A stretch of DNA of 15,124 nt from Pseudomonadota bacterium (GTDB lineage Bacteria; Pseudomonadota; Gammaproteobacteria; Xanthomonadales; Xanthomonadaceae), in assembly GCA_023444765.1 (NCBI GenBank), contig JAEXLY010000100.1:1-15124 (forward strand). Direction: 5' to 3'. The position numbers were made by a program, and so were the translations under genes. Below are positions 6,978-15,124 of this stretch, piece after piece (positions within the stretch are counted from its first letter, which is position 1; each line of letters opens with the position of its first letter). A model generated the notes under the pieces. The model ran no database searches and was not told where the DNA came from. It saw only the letters and a list, made by a program, of their open reading frames with translations.

Positions 6978-9622
6978 GCCTTGGTGTCTCCGTCGATGCC
7001 AAGCTGGAGCGCGTCGCGCAGGGCGTCGCGCTGGATGTCGTCGAGTGCGTTGTCCTCGCGGTCGCTGACCAGGAAGACGTCCTCGGCGCGTGCGCCGAAG
7101 GTGGCGATGCGCGCATCATGCACGCGGATGCGCTGCTGGCGCAGCACCTGCGCGATGTCGGCCAGCAGGCCCGGGCGATCGGTGCAGACCAGGCTCACCA
7201 CCGTGTGGCGACCGTCGGGAGCCGCATCGAAATCGATCTGCGGTACCACCCGGAAGTGGCGCAGGTGGCGCGGCTGCGCGCGCCGCGCCGGCCGCACGTC
7301 CAGCGAGCCGGCGAGGACCGTGGCCAGCTTGCGTTCGATCGCGCCGATGTCCGGCGCCTGGCGCTGGTCGACCGACAGCACCTGGAAGGTATCGAAGATG
7401 GTGCGCTGCGGGCCGTCGAGCGCGCGCGCCTGCTGGATCGCCAGCCCCAGCCGGTCCAGGGTGATGACGATCGCGGCGAACAGGCCGTCGCGGTCGGGGG
7501 CATGCACGAACACCTCCAGCGCGTCTCCCGCGCCGGCCACGCGCCGCACCCGCACCACCGTCGCCCCCGGCCCGGCCTCGCGCAGCGCCAGGGCCTGCCA
7601 CACCACCTGGTCGGCGCGCGCCCGCAGGAAGCCGGTGTCGGGCATGCGCGCGAACAGGGCCTCGATGTCGTCCACCCCCTCGGCCACCAGCAGGCCGCGG
7701 GCCTTGTCGCGCGTTTCGGCGATGCGGTCGGCCGCGCCCACGCGGTGCTCGAGGCCGCGGCGCAGCGCATAGCGGGTGGCGGTCCGCAGGTCGGCCAGCA
7801 GCCGGTCCTTCCAGGCGTTCCAGAGGGCCGGCGAGGTGCCGGCGATGTCGGCGCAGGTGAGCAGGTAGAGGTAGTCCAGCCGCTCGCGGTCGGCCACCTC
7901 CACCGCGAAGCGGTGGATCACCGCCGGGTCGGAAATGTCCTGCTTCTGCGCGGTCACCGACATCAGCAGGTGCTTGAGCACCAGCCATTCGACCAGGGCG
8001 GTATCGACGGCGCTGTATCCATGCGCCTGGCAGAACGCGTGCGCATCCACCGCACCGAGTTCGGAGTGGTCGCCACCGCGACCCTTGGCGATATCGTGGA
8101 ACAGCCCGGCGATGAGCAGCAGTTCGGGCTTGCGCAGCTGCGGCCAGACCTCGTGTGCATCCGAGAACCGCTCGTCGACGATGCCGGTCGAGAACGAAGC
8201 CAGGTTGCGCAGCACCGCAAGCGTGTGCTGGTCCACCGTGTAGACGTGGAACAGGTCGAACTGCATGCGCCCGGAAACCTGGGCGAAGGCCGGGATCCAG
8301 CGCCCCAGCACCCCCAGCCGGGCCATGCGTTCGAGGGTGCGCACCGGGCCGGGCCCGCGCAGCAGCTCGACGAAGGCCTCGCGCATCGCCGGTTGCGCGG
8401 CATCGTAGGCCGGCAGCGCGTGCAGCGACTCGGCCAGCGCGCGCGCGGTGCGCGAATGCAGCCCCTTGGCCTGCGGATGCTCGGCCCAGAGCGCGAACAG
8501 GGCCAGCACGCGCGACATGTCGCCACCGGGCCAGAACTCGTCGCGTGCCACCAGGTAGCCGCGCTTCATGGCGAACTCCGCATCCAGCGGCACCGCCTCC
8601 ACGTCGCCCTCGATCTGCTCCTCGTAGCGCTGCAGCAGGCGTTCGCCGATGCGCAGCAGGATCGCGGCGCTGCGGTAGAAGCCCTGCATCATGCGCTCGA
8701 CCGCGGCATTGTCGGCGTCGTCCAGGTGCTGCAGGCGCGCGGCCAGGGTCTTCTGGTAGTCGAAGCGCAACCGTTCCTCGCGCTTGCCGGCCACCAGGTG
8801 CAGCCCATAGCGCAGGCGCGAGAGCACACGCCACTCGCGCTCCAGCGCCGAGTACTCGTCCAGGCCCAGGTGGCCCAGCGGGATCAGCGATTCGATGTCG
8901 CGCACGCCGAACACGCGCCGCGCCATCCAGCGCAGGGTGTGGATGTCGCGCAGCCCCCCGGGGCCTTCCTTGATGTTGGGTTCGAGGTTGTCGGCGGTGT
9001 CGCCGAAGCGGGCGTGGCGCTGGCGCAGCTCCTCGCGCTTGGCGTAGAAGAATTCCGGAGCCGGCCAGACCCGCTCCACCGACACCGCCTCTTCCAGGCG
9101 CGCGGCCATCTCCGGCGTGGCGACCAGCGGCCGGGCTTCGATCAGCGAGGTCATGACCGTGATGTCGTCGGCGGCGGCCTGGGTGCATTGGGCCAGGGTG
9201 CGCACCGCGTGACCGACGGGCAGACCGGCATCCCACAGCAGGGCGAACAGCCGCGAGAGCGCCGCGGTATCGGCTTCACGGGCATCGTCGCCGACCAGCA
9301 CCAGCAGGTCGATGTCCGAACGCGGGAACAGCTCGCCGCGGCCGTAGCCGCCAATGGCGAACAGTGTGAGCGGCGCGTCCGCCGGCACGCTGCGCGACCA
9401 GGCCTGGCGCACCATCGCGTCCACCGCGATGACGCGCGCCATCAGCAGCCGCTCGATGTCCTCGTCCGCATCGAACCGCGCGGCGAAACCGGCGTCCTGC
9501 GCGCGGAGCTGCTCTGCCGCGAGCGAGGCCCAAGCGGCGTCGTCGTCCTGCTGGACCTCCACCTCAGCCACCTGCACCGATATCGCGCCGGCCCGCGGGC
9601 ACGACAGGGAAGGAACCGGCAT
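6974..9622 (-). CDS. glnD: PII uridylyltransferase / uridylyl-removing enzyme
   Basis: Cytoplasmic nitrogen sensor: adds UMP to PII proteins when glutamine is low and removes it when glutamine is high, thereby steering glutamine synthetase. From the ATG at 9622 it is 882 residues (E. coli 890). Domains in order: nucleotidyltransferase with GGYGRGELFPRSDIDLLVL at 91-109, including Asp103 and Asp105; central helical region with EPNIKEGPGGLRDIHTL at 214-230; HD phosphohydrolase with DQHT at 464-467 and His509-Asp510 in GLFHDIAKGRGGDHS; two ACT glutamine-sensing domains at about 700-775 and 805-880, the second with TDRPGLLADIAQVL. The start is less certain: no Shine-Dalgarno is seen, and a GTG at 9577 is possible, but the upstream frame is shadow sequence of map. 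It begins 20 bases after the map stop and overlaps dapD. All catalytic motifs are intact. Confidence 0.96.
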
Positions 9623-9642
9623 GTGGCACGGCGCGCATCGGG

Positions 9643-10419
9643 CTAGAGGTCGTTGTCGTCGCCGGGCAGGCGGGTCAGGATCTCGACGCCGTCGTCGGTC
9701 ACCAGGACGGTGTGCTCCCACTGCGCCGAGAGCTTGCGGTCCTTGGTCACCACCGTCCAGCCATCGGGCAGCAGGCGGGTGAAGCGCGAGCCTTCGTTGA
9801 TCATCGGCTCGATGGTGAAGGTCATCCCCGGCTGCAGCACCACGCCTTCACCGGGGCGACCGTAGTGCAGCACCTGCGGATCCTCGTGGTAGACCTTGCC
9901 GATGCCGTGGCCGCAATACTCGCGCACCACGCTGAAGCGCTGGCCCTCGGCGTATTCCTGGATGGCATGGCCTATGTCGCCGAGCGTCGCTCCCGGCCGG
10001 ACCACGCGGATGCCGCGGAACAGCGCCTCGCGCGTGGTCTCCACCAGGCGCCGCGCCATCACCGAAGGCGTGCCGACGTAGTACATGCGGCTGGTGTCGC
10101 CATGCCAGCCGTCCTTGATGACGGTGACATCGATATTGATGATGTCCCCGTCCTTGAGCACCTTGGCCCCGTTCGGGATGCCGTGGCAGATGACGTTGTT
10201 GGCCGAGATGCAGGTGGTCCTGGGATAGCCCTTGTAGCCGAGGTTGGCCGGGGTGGCCTTCTGCACGTTGACGATATGGTCGTGGCAGATGCGGTCGAGC
10301 TCGTCGGTGCTGACGCCGGGCTTCACATGCGGCGCGACGACCTGCAGCACCTCGGCCGCCAGACGGCCGGCGACGCGCATCTTCTCGATCTCGTCGGGGG
10401 TCTTGAGGGAAATGGTCAT
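9643..10419 (-). CDS. map: Type I methionine aminopeptidase
   Basis: Removes the initiator methionine from new proteins with small second residues; essential, cytoplasmic, often ribosome-associated. 258 residues (E. coli 264). The ATG at 10419 gives the family N-terminus MTISLKTPDEIEKM; the open frame upstream is low-complexity and not coding. All five metal ligands fall at the E. coli positions: Asp97 in NIDVTV, Asp108 in GDTSRM, His171 in CGHGIGKVYHEDP, Glu204 in TIEPMINEG, Glu235 in WEHTVLV; His79 in NNVICHGIP is also present. It heads the minus-strand cluster and is divergent from rpsB, as in many gammaproteobacteria. A -10-like GATAAT ends six bases before the ATG, so the mRNA may lack a leader. 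Identity is secure. Confidence 0.98.
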   Translation of the reverse strand: MTISLKTPDEIEKMRVAGRLAAEVLQVVAPHVKPGVSTDELDRICHDHIVNVQKATPANLGYKGYPRTTCISANNVICHGIPNGAKVLKDGDIINIDVTVIKDGWHGDTSRMYYVGTPSVMARRLVETTREALFRGIRVVRPGATLGDIGHAIQEYAEGQRFSVVREYCGHGIGKVYHEDPQVLHYGRPGEGVVLQPGMTFTIEPMINEGSRFTRLLPDGWTVVTKDRKLSAQWEHTVLVTDDGVEILTRLPGDDNDL

Positions 10420-10425
10420 GCCGGC

Positions 10426-10431
10426 ATTATC
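10426..10431 (-). promoter_or_regulatory. Candidate -10 element for the map cluster
   Basis: GATAAT on the minus strand ends six bases before the map ATG. It is the only AT-rich hexamer in a very GC-rich stretch. No good -35 lies 17 bases upstream. If used, transcription would start at or beside the initiation codon, and no Shine-Dalgarno would be present on the mRNA. Confidence 0.45.
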
Positions 10432-10537
10432 GCCGAGCCCGGCGCGCTCTGCCCTCGCCCGGCCAGACGGGCCTCCCGGGAGACGGCGCGATGCCCTGGC
10501 CCGGCGCGCGCGCCGGCCGCCCCTGGCGCCCGTGGAA

Positions 10538-10566
10538 TTGCGTGGATCCGTCCGGAGGGCTATCAT
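10538..10566 (+). promoter_or_regulatory. rpsB promoter
   Basis: TTGCGT (10538-10543), exactly 17 bases, then TATCAT (10561-10566): four and five matches to the sigma-70 consensus hexamers with ideal spacing. The expected transcript start is near 10573, which gives an rpsB leader of about 238 bases. This is the best promoter in the window and suits a strongly expressed ribosomal gene. Confidence 0.75.
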
Positions 10567-10572
10567 TCCGCG

Positions 10573-10810
10573 GCTGTGCCTGGCCCTCGCGCCAGCCAGC
10601 CGCCCACGCCGGGCGCAGCGTCCCGCCGGACGCAGGCGAATACGCACCCGCTGCAGACACCCGTGCCGGGGTGTCCCTGTCCCCGAGGACAGGGATCTGG
10701 CCACGGAGGCAGCGGGGAGGCTCAACCCCGGAACCACGCGCCCTGCCCCGCGCAGGCCGCACCGCCCCCCACACACCCGGGCGGAGGTTCCCCTGTCAGG
10801 AGTTCCCGCA
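10573..10810 (+). promoter_or_regulatory. Structured rpsB mRNA leader, probable S2 autoregulatory region
   Basis: About 238 untranslated bases between the predicted start and rpsB. Two adjacent hairpins are exact: GACACCC with GGGTGTC (10656-10662/10669-10675) and TCCCTGTCC with GGACAGGGA (10674-10682/10687-10695, loop CCGA); they share two bases. The heptamer CCCTGTC recurs at 10791-10797, directly before the Shine-Dalgarno AGGAG (10798-10802, eight bases from the ATG). The hairpin's 3' arm GACAGGG (10688-10694) could pair with either copy. In gammaproteobacteria S2 is known to repress rpsB-tsf through the rpsB leader; that this leader works so is inference. With the map promoter side (10420-10537, very GC-rich, no frame of note) this accounts for the 391-base gap. 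Confidence 0.6.
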
Positions 10811-11608
10811 ATGCCCCAGATCACCATGCGCCAGATGCTGGAAGCCGGCGTCCACTTCGGCCACCAGACGCGCTACTGGAATCCGAAGATGGCCCCGTAC
10901 ATCTTCGGTGCCCGCGGCAAGATCCACATCATCAACCTCGAGAAGACGGTTCCGCTGTTCAACGACGCGATGAACTTCCTCTCCGGCATCGCCCAGAAGC
11001 GCGGTATCGTGCTGTTCGTCGGCACCAAGCGCAGCGCGCGCGAGGCGGTGAAGGAAGAAGCCGAGCGCTGCGGCATGCCGTACATGACCCAGCGCTGGCT
11101 GGGCGGCACGCTGACCAACTTCCGCACGGTGAAGCAGTCGGTCGCCCGCCTGAAGGAACTGGAAGCGGCCGAGACCGACGGCACCTTCGACAAGCTGGTC
11201 AAGCACGAGGTGCTGGGCCTGCGCCGCGAGCGCGAGAAGCTGCTCGCCTCGCTGGGCGGCCTGAAGGACCTCAACCGCCTGCCCGACGCGCTGTTCGTGA
11301 TCGACATCGGCCACGAGGACATCGCGGTCAAGGAAGCCAAGAAGCTCGGCATCCCGGTGATCGCGGTGGTGGACACCAACTACGACCCGGCCCTGGTCGA
11401 CTACGCCATCCCCGGCAACGACGACGCCATCCGCGCGGTGCAGCTGTACGCGCGCGCCGCCGCCGATGCGGTGCTGGAAGGCAAGGCCGCCGCACCGAAC
11501 GCCGCGACCGTGCGCGAGGAAGACTTTGCCGACGGCGAGGGCAAGCCCGCCCGCCGCGCCCCGGCGAAGAAGGACGCGCCCGCCGGCGAGGCCGCCGCGG
11601 CCGAGTAA
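10811..11608 (+). CDS. rpsB: 30S ribosomal protein S2
   Basis: Ribosomal protein uS2, which binds late to the 30S head-body junction and helps recruit S1. The ATG at 10811 has AGGAG eight bases upstream. The start MPQITMRQMLEAGVHFGHQT and motifs RYWNPKMAPYIFG, TQRWLGGTLTNF, LPDALFVIDIGHE and IPVIAVVDTNYDP are diagnostic. It is 265 residues against 241 in E. coli: the extra length is a C-terminal low-complexity tail (about 222-265) rich in Ala, Lys, Glu and Pro after the last conserved helix. First gene of the rpsB-tsf unit; a long structured leader and a strong promoter precede it. Confidence 0.99.
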   Translation: MPQITMRQMLEAGVHFGHQTRYWNPKMAPYIFGARGKIHIINLEKTVPLFNDAMNFLSGIAQKRGIVLFVGTKRSAREAVKEEAERCGMPYMTQRWLGGTLTNFRTVKQSVARLKELEAAETDGTFDKLVKHEVLGLRREREKLLASLGGLKDLNRLPDALFVIDIGHEDIAVKEAKKLGIPVIAVVDTNYDPALVDYAIPGNDDAIRAVQLYARAAADAVLEGKAAAPNAATVREEDFADGEGKPARRAPAKKDAPAGEAAAAE

Positions 11609-11619
11609 GCGCGCCGCAA

Positions 11620-11648
11620 CGCAACCGCGGCACGCTGCCGCGGTTGCG
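11620..11648 (+). terminator. Strong hairpin between rpsB and tsf without a U tract
   Basis: A perfect 13-bp stem, 11620-11632 with 11636-11648, core GCAACCGCGGCA/TGCCGCGGTTGC and a three-base loop CGC. It starts 12 bases after the rpsB stop. GC-rich sequence with no T run follows, so it is more likely a 3'-end stabiliser or partial attenuator that sets the rpsB to tsf ratio than a full terminator. The remaining gap to tsf shows nothing else. Confidence 0.5.
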
Positions 11649-11737
11649 ACCGCGGGCCTGCGGGCCCCTCCAAAGCCGCACCGAATCCCACGGCGGGCCG
11701 CTCCCGCCCGTCCGCTTTTCCCCGAATCGAGGTCCCC

Positions 11738-12616
<879 letters not shown>

Positions 12617-12643
12617 GTCTCCCCGGCACCGGGACCCTGGAAG

Positions 12644-12669
12644 AAGCCGCGCGACCGCGCGGCTTTTTT
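12644..12669 (+). terminator. Intrinsic terminator after tsf
   Basis: A stem of nine base pairs (AAGCCGCGC with GCGCGGCTT, loop GACC) followed by six T residues in total, 28 bases after the tsf stop. A classic rho-independent terminator for the rpsB-tsf unit. Confidence 0.92.
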
Positions 12670-12672
12670 CAT

Positions 12673-12727
12673 AGCGGCCACGGCCGCTCAAGTCGCGGGG
12701 CGTCCGGCCGTTAACGTCGGCGCCGAC
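12673..12727. repeat. Two short palindromes before the diguanylate cyclase gene
   Basis: AGCGGCC-AC-GGCCGCT at 12673-12688 and the perfect 12-mer GTCGGCGCCGAC at 12716-12727 lie between the tsf terminator and the next gene. They could be regulator sites, or simply chance in GC-rich DNA. No convincing promoter was identified here, although the terminator implies that one should exist. Confidence 0.3.
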
Positions 12728-12774
12728 CGCCCGCTCGCGGTCCGGAACCATCCGTCCCTGGGAGTGCGCAGTCG

Positions 12775-14262
12775 ATGCAATCCGAGCTGGCAGCCCTGCT
12801 CGAACGCTGCCCCGATCTGCCCACGCCCCCGGGCATGGCCCTGCGGGTGATCGCGCTCGCCCAGGATCCGAAGGCGGACCTGAACGCGACCGCCGATGCG
12901 ATCAACCTCGATCCCGCCCTCAGCGCCCGGATCCTGCGCATCGCCAACTCGCCGCTGTTCGCCAGCGCCACCCGCCGCCCGCCGGAGACGGTATCGAGGG
13001 CGCTCGCGCTGCTCGGTCTCAACGCCGCCCTGACCCTGGCCCTCGGCTTCTCCCTGGCCACCACGATGCGCGGCGGCGGCCAGGTGGCCGCGGCACGCGA
13101 GCAGTTCTGGCGCCGCAGCGTGCTGGCGGCCATGGCCAGCCGCCTGCTCGGCGAGTGCACCGGGGTGGACCGGCTGGAGGAACTGATGCTCGCCGGGCTG
13201 CTCCAGGACATCGGGGCGCTGGCGCTGATGCAGGTCCTGCCCGAGCGCTATGCCCAACTCGAGTCCGGTCCGCCGGGATTGGCGGCGCTGGCGCACGAAC
13301 GTGCGCTGTTCGGTGCCGACCACGCCGAGGTCGGCGCCTGGCTGGCCGCCCGCTGGAACCTGCCGGGCTGGCTGCAGGACATCCTCGCCCGCCACGAGAG
13401 CGGGCCCTGGGGCGAAGATGCCGCGCTCGCCTGCGTCGGTGGTTCCGGCCTGGTCGCCGACCTCTGGATGCAGGCCGGCACCCCCGGACAGCTGCGCGCG
13501 CTGGCAACCGAACTGGAGCACCGGACGGGACTGGACGGGGTCCGGACCGCGCGCCTGCTCGAGCGACTGTCGGCGTTCGCGCCGGAGCTGGCGACGCTGT
13601 TCGAAGTCCGCCTCGACGACCCGCGCGACGTGCAGGCCGTGCACGGCCGGGTGCAGGAACTGATGGTCGTACGCAACCTGATCGAGATCCGCAACGCCGC
13701 CGTGGCGCGGCGCGAGCTGGAGGCGCTCAAGGCCAGGACCCAGGATCTGGCCGAGCAGGCACGTCGCGACCCGCTCACCGGGGCCTACAACCGGCTGCAG
13801 CTGGAGGAGGTGCTGGAGCGCGAGTTCCAGGAGGCGCTGCGGCACGGGCGGCCGCTGTCGATCGCGTTCATCGACCTGGACGATTTCAAGCATATCAACG
13901 ACCGTCACGGCCACCTCGTCGGTGACCAGGTGCTGCAGGAGTTCACCCGCTGCCTCGCCGGACACCTGCGGCAGAGCGACCTGCTGGCGCGATACGGCGG
14001 CGAGGAGTTCCTGGTCGTGCTCGCGAACTGCGACGCGTCCGCGGCGCACACCACGCTCAAGCGCATCCTGGCCGAGATCTCGCGCACGCCCATGGCACTG
14101 GTGGACGGGGTGCCGCTCTACATCACCTTCTCTGCCGGCGTCGCCAGCCAGGGCGACGGCGACCGGTTCTCCAGTGCGCAGGAACTGCTCCGCGCCGCGG
14201 ACGAAGCGCTCTACGGGGCCAAGCGCGACGGCCGCAACCAGGTCGCATCGCCTGAAGGCTGA
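12775..14262 (+). CDS. HDOD-GGDEF protein, probable diguanylate cyclase
   Basis: Predicted to make cyclic di-GMP from two GTP. 495 residues, soluble, with no signal or membrane helix. N-terminal HDOD-type helical domain (about 5-205): PTPPGMALRVIALAQDP, INLDPALSARILRIANSPLF, and at the HD-like position LLQDIGALAL, where the metal-binding His is Gln144, as usual for non-catalytic HDOD. A charged helical linker, probably coiled coil (about 290-330), leads to a GGDEF domain (about 330-490): RDPLTGAYNR, FIDLDDFKHIND with Asp367, active site Gly408-Gly-Glu-Glu-Phe412, and an RQSD inhibitory-site motif at 399-402, five residues before it. All residues for synthesis and product inhibition appear intact. 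GGGAG lies 10 bases before the ATG. It sits between the tsf terminator and the pyrH promoter. What HDOD senses is unknown. Confidence 0.93.
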   Translation: MQSELAALLERCPDLPTPPGMALRVIALAQDPKADLNATADAINLDPALSARILRIANSPLFASATRRPPETVSRALALLGLNAALTLALGFSLATTMRGGGQVAAAREQFWRRSVLAAMASRLLGECTGVDRLEELMLAGLLQDIGALALMQVLPERYAQLESGPPGLAALAHERALFGADHAEVGAWLAARWNLPGWLQDILARHESGPWGEDAALACVGGSGLVADLWMQAGTPGQLRALATELEHRTGLDGVRTARLLERLSAFAPELATLFEVRLDDPRDVQAVHGRVQELMVVRNLIEIRNAAVARRELEALKARTQDLAEQARRDPLTGAYNRLQLEEVLEREFQEALRHGRPLSIAFIDLDDFKHINDRHGHLVGDQVLQEFTRCLAGHLRQSDLLARYGGEEFLVVLANCDASAAHTTLKRILAEISRTPMALVDGVPLYITFSAGVASQGDGDRFSSAQELLRAADEALYGAKRDGRNQVASPEG

Positions 14263-14308
14263 CCTGTCCGCCGCCACGCGGCGGCCACCGGCGCGCGGGC
14301 CGATGGGC

Positions 14309-14314
14309 TAGAAT
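14309..14314 (+). promoter_or_regulatory. Candidate -10 for pyrH
   Basis: TAGAAT (five of six consensus matches) lies 29 bases before the pyrH ATG in an otherwise GC-rich gap. The -35 position reads CACCGG and is poor. The GAGG of CCCCGAGGTCC six bases before the ATG resembles the tsf ribosome-binding context. A separate pyrH start would let pyrH be expressed independently of the cyclase gene. Confidence 0.5.
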
Positions 14315-14343
14315 TTCCGCGCTTTCCCCGCCCCGAGGTCCGG

Positions 14344-15066
14344 ATGTCCCAGCTTGCCTATCGCCGCGTCCTGCTCAAGCTGTCCGGCGAGGCACTGATG
14401 GGCGAGGAGGATTACGGCATCGATCCGAAGGTGATCGGCCGGCTGGCGCGCGAGATCATCGAGGCGCAGCAGGCCGGGGCCGAGGTCGGCGTGGTGATCG
14501 GCGGCGGCAACATCTTCCGCGGCGCCGGCCTGGCCGCCGGCGGCATGGACCGGGTCACCGGCGACCAGATGGGCATGCTGGCCACGGTGATCAACGCCCT
14601 GGCCATGCAGGACGCGCTGGAGAAGCTCGGCGGCAAGGTCCGGGTCATGAGCGCGATCAAGATCAACGACGTCTGCGAGGACTACATCCGCCGACGCGCG
14701 ATCCGCCACTTGGAGAAAGGCCGGATCGCGATTTTCGCCGCCGGCACCGGCAACCCCTTCTTCACCACCGACTCCGGCGCCGCGCTGCGCGCCATCGAGA
14801 TCGGCGCCGACCTCCTGCTCAAGTCCACCAAGGTCGACGGCGTCTACGACAAGGATCCGAAGAAGCACGCTGACGCCGTGCGCTACGACAACCTGAGCTA
14901 CGACGAGGTCCTCTCCCGCGACCTGCAGGTGATGGACACCGCCGCCTTCGCCCTGTGCCGCGACAGCGACCTGCCACTGCGCATCTTCGACATGTCCCAG
15001 CCCGGCGTGCTGCTGCGGATCCTGAAGGGCGAGTCGATCGGCACGCTGGTGCGCGGCCGCCGCTGA
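14344..15066 (+). CDS. pyrH: UMP kinase
   Basis: Bacterial uridylate kinase of the amino-acid kinase fold, phosphorylating UMP to UDP for pyrimidine nucleotides; a hexamer, usually activated by GTP and inhibited by UTP. 240 residues (E. coli 241). Motifs: LKLSGEAL at 11-18, IGGGNIFRG at 52-60, GTGNPFFTTDSGAALRA at 134-150 and LKSTKVDGVYDKDP at 159-172. The ATG at 14344 has GAGG six bases upstream. It occupies the usual place after rpsB-tsf but is separated from tsf by the cyclase gene. frr would be expected next but lies outside the window. Confidence 0.98.
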   Translation: MSQLAYRRVLLKLSGEALMGEEDYGIDPKVIGRLAREIIEAQQAGAEVGVVIGGGNIFRGAGLAAGGMDRVTGDQMGMLATVINALAMQDALEKLGGKVRVMSAIKINDVCEDYIRRRAIRHLEKGRIAIFAAGTGNPFFTTDSGAALRAIEIGADLLLKSTKVDGVYDKDPKKHADAVRYDNLSYDEVLSRDLQVMDTAAFALCRDSDLPLRIFDMSQPGVLLRILKGESIGTLVRGRR

Positions 15067-15105
15067 CGCGCGCCGCCGGCCCGCGTCCCGGCCCGGCCGT
15101 CCGAC

Positions 15106-15122
15106 GCGGGGCCGCGCCCCGC
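15106..15122. repeat. GC hairpin after pyrH
   Basis: GCGGGGC-CGC-GCCCCGC, a perfect seven-base inverted repeat 39 bases after the pyrH stop. The window ends two bases later, so it cannot be told whether a T run follows. No other feature is seen after pyrH. Confidence 0.3.
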
Positions 15123-15124
15123 AC

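Noticed and set aside
10420..10827. Upstream extension of the map frame through the rpsB control region.
   Set aside because: The extension is Arg/Gly-rich, crosses the rpsB promoter, and the five metal ligands match E. coli numbering only from the ATG at 10419.

Overview
The window is GC-rich (by eye about two thirds G+C) housekeeping DNA from a gammaproteobacterium. It is most likely a member of the Xanthomonadaceae/Lysobacteraceae (Xanthomonas, Lysobacter, Luteimonas, Pseudoxanthomonas type). This rests on protein character, on the run map-glnD-dapD-(ArsC-like)-dapE opposite rpsB-tsf-pyrH, and on a cyclic-di-GMP gene lying between tsf and pyrH. I see no mobile element, CRISPR array, tRNA or rRNA, and no clearly broken gene.

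Layout. 1-615 (minus): DsbC-type periplasmic disulfide isomerase, cut by the window edge. 738-2459 (minus): glutamine-dependent asparagine synthetase AsnB. 2460-2783 is a 324-base divergent region. It carries, on the asnB strand, a 31-residue Asn-rich leader frame, a spacer hairpin and an intrinsic terminator, a layout that looks like an asparagine-responsive transcription attenuator. 2784-4457 (plus): an ABC1/UbiB-family atypical kinase with two C-terminal membrane helices. It converges on a minus-strand cluster read as map (10419-9643), glnD (9622-6974), dapD (6977-6129), an ArsC/Spx-like protein (6067-5705) and dapE (5700-4558). Spacing in that cluster is tight, and glnD and dapD overlap by ATGA.

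10420-10810 is the divergent control region between map and rpsB. It holds a good sigma-70-type promoter for rpsB, a long structured rpsB leader, and a -10 so close to the map ATG that map may be leaderless. The plus strand then carries rpsB and tsf (a strong hairpin between them, an intrinsic terminator after tsf), an HDOD-GGDEF diguanylate cyclase, and pyrH with its own probable promoter. The last 58 bases hold only a GC-rich hairpin; frr would be expected next but is not in the window.

How the genes fit together: the minus-strand cluster joins N-terminal methionine removal (Map), the nitrogen-status sensor (GlnD) and two steps of diaminopimelate/lysine synthesis (DapD, DapE), while AsnB nearby consumes glutamine and aspartate. 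The plus-strand block supplies ribosomal protein S2, elongation factor Ts and UMP kinase. The most notable item is the candidate Asn attenuator in front of asnB. The second is the candidate RNA switch in the rpsB leader.
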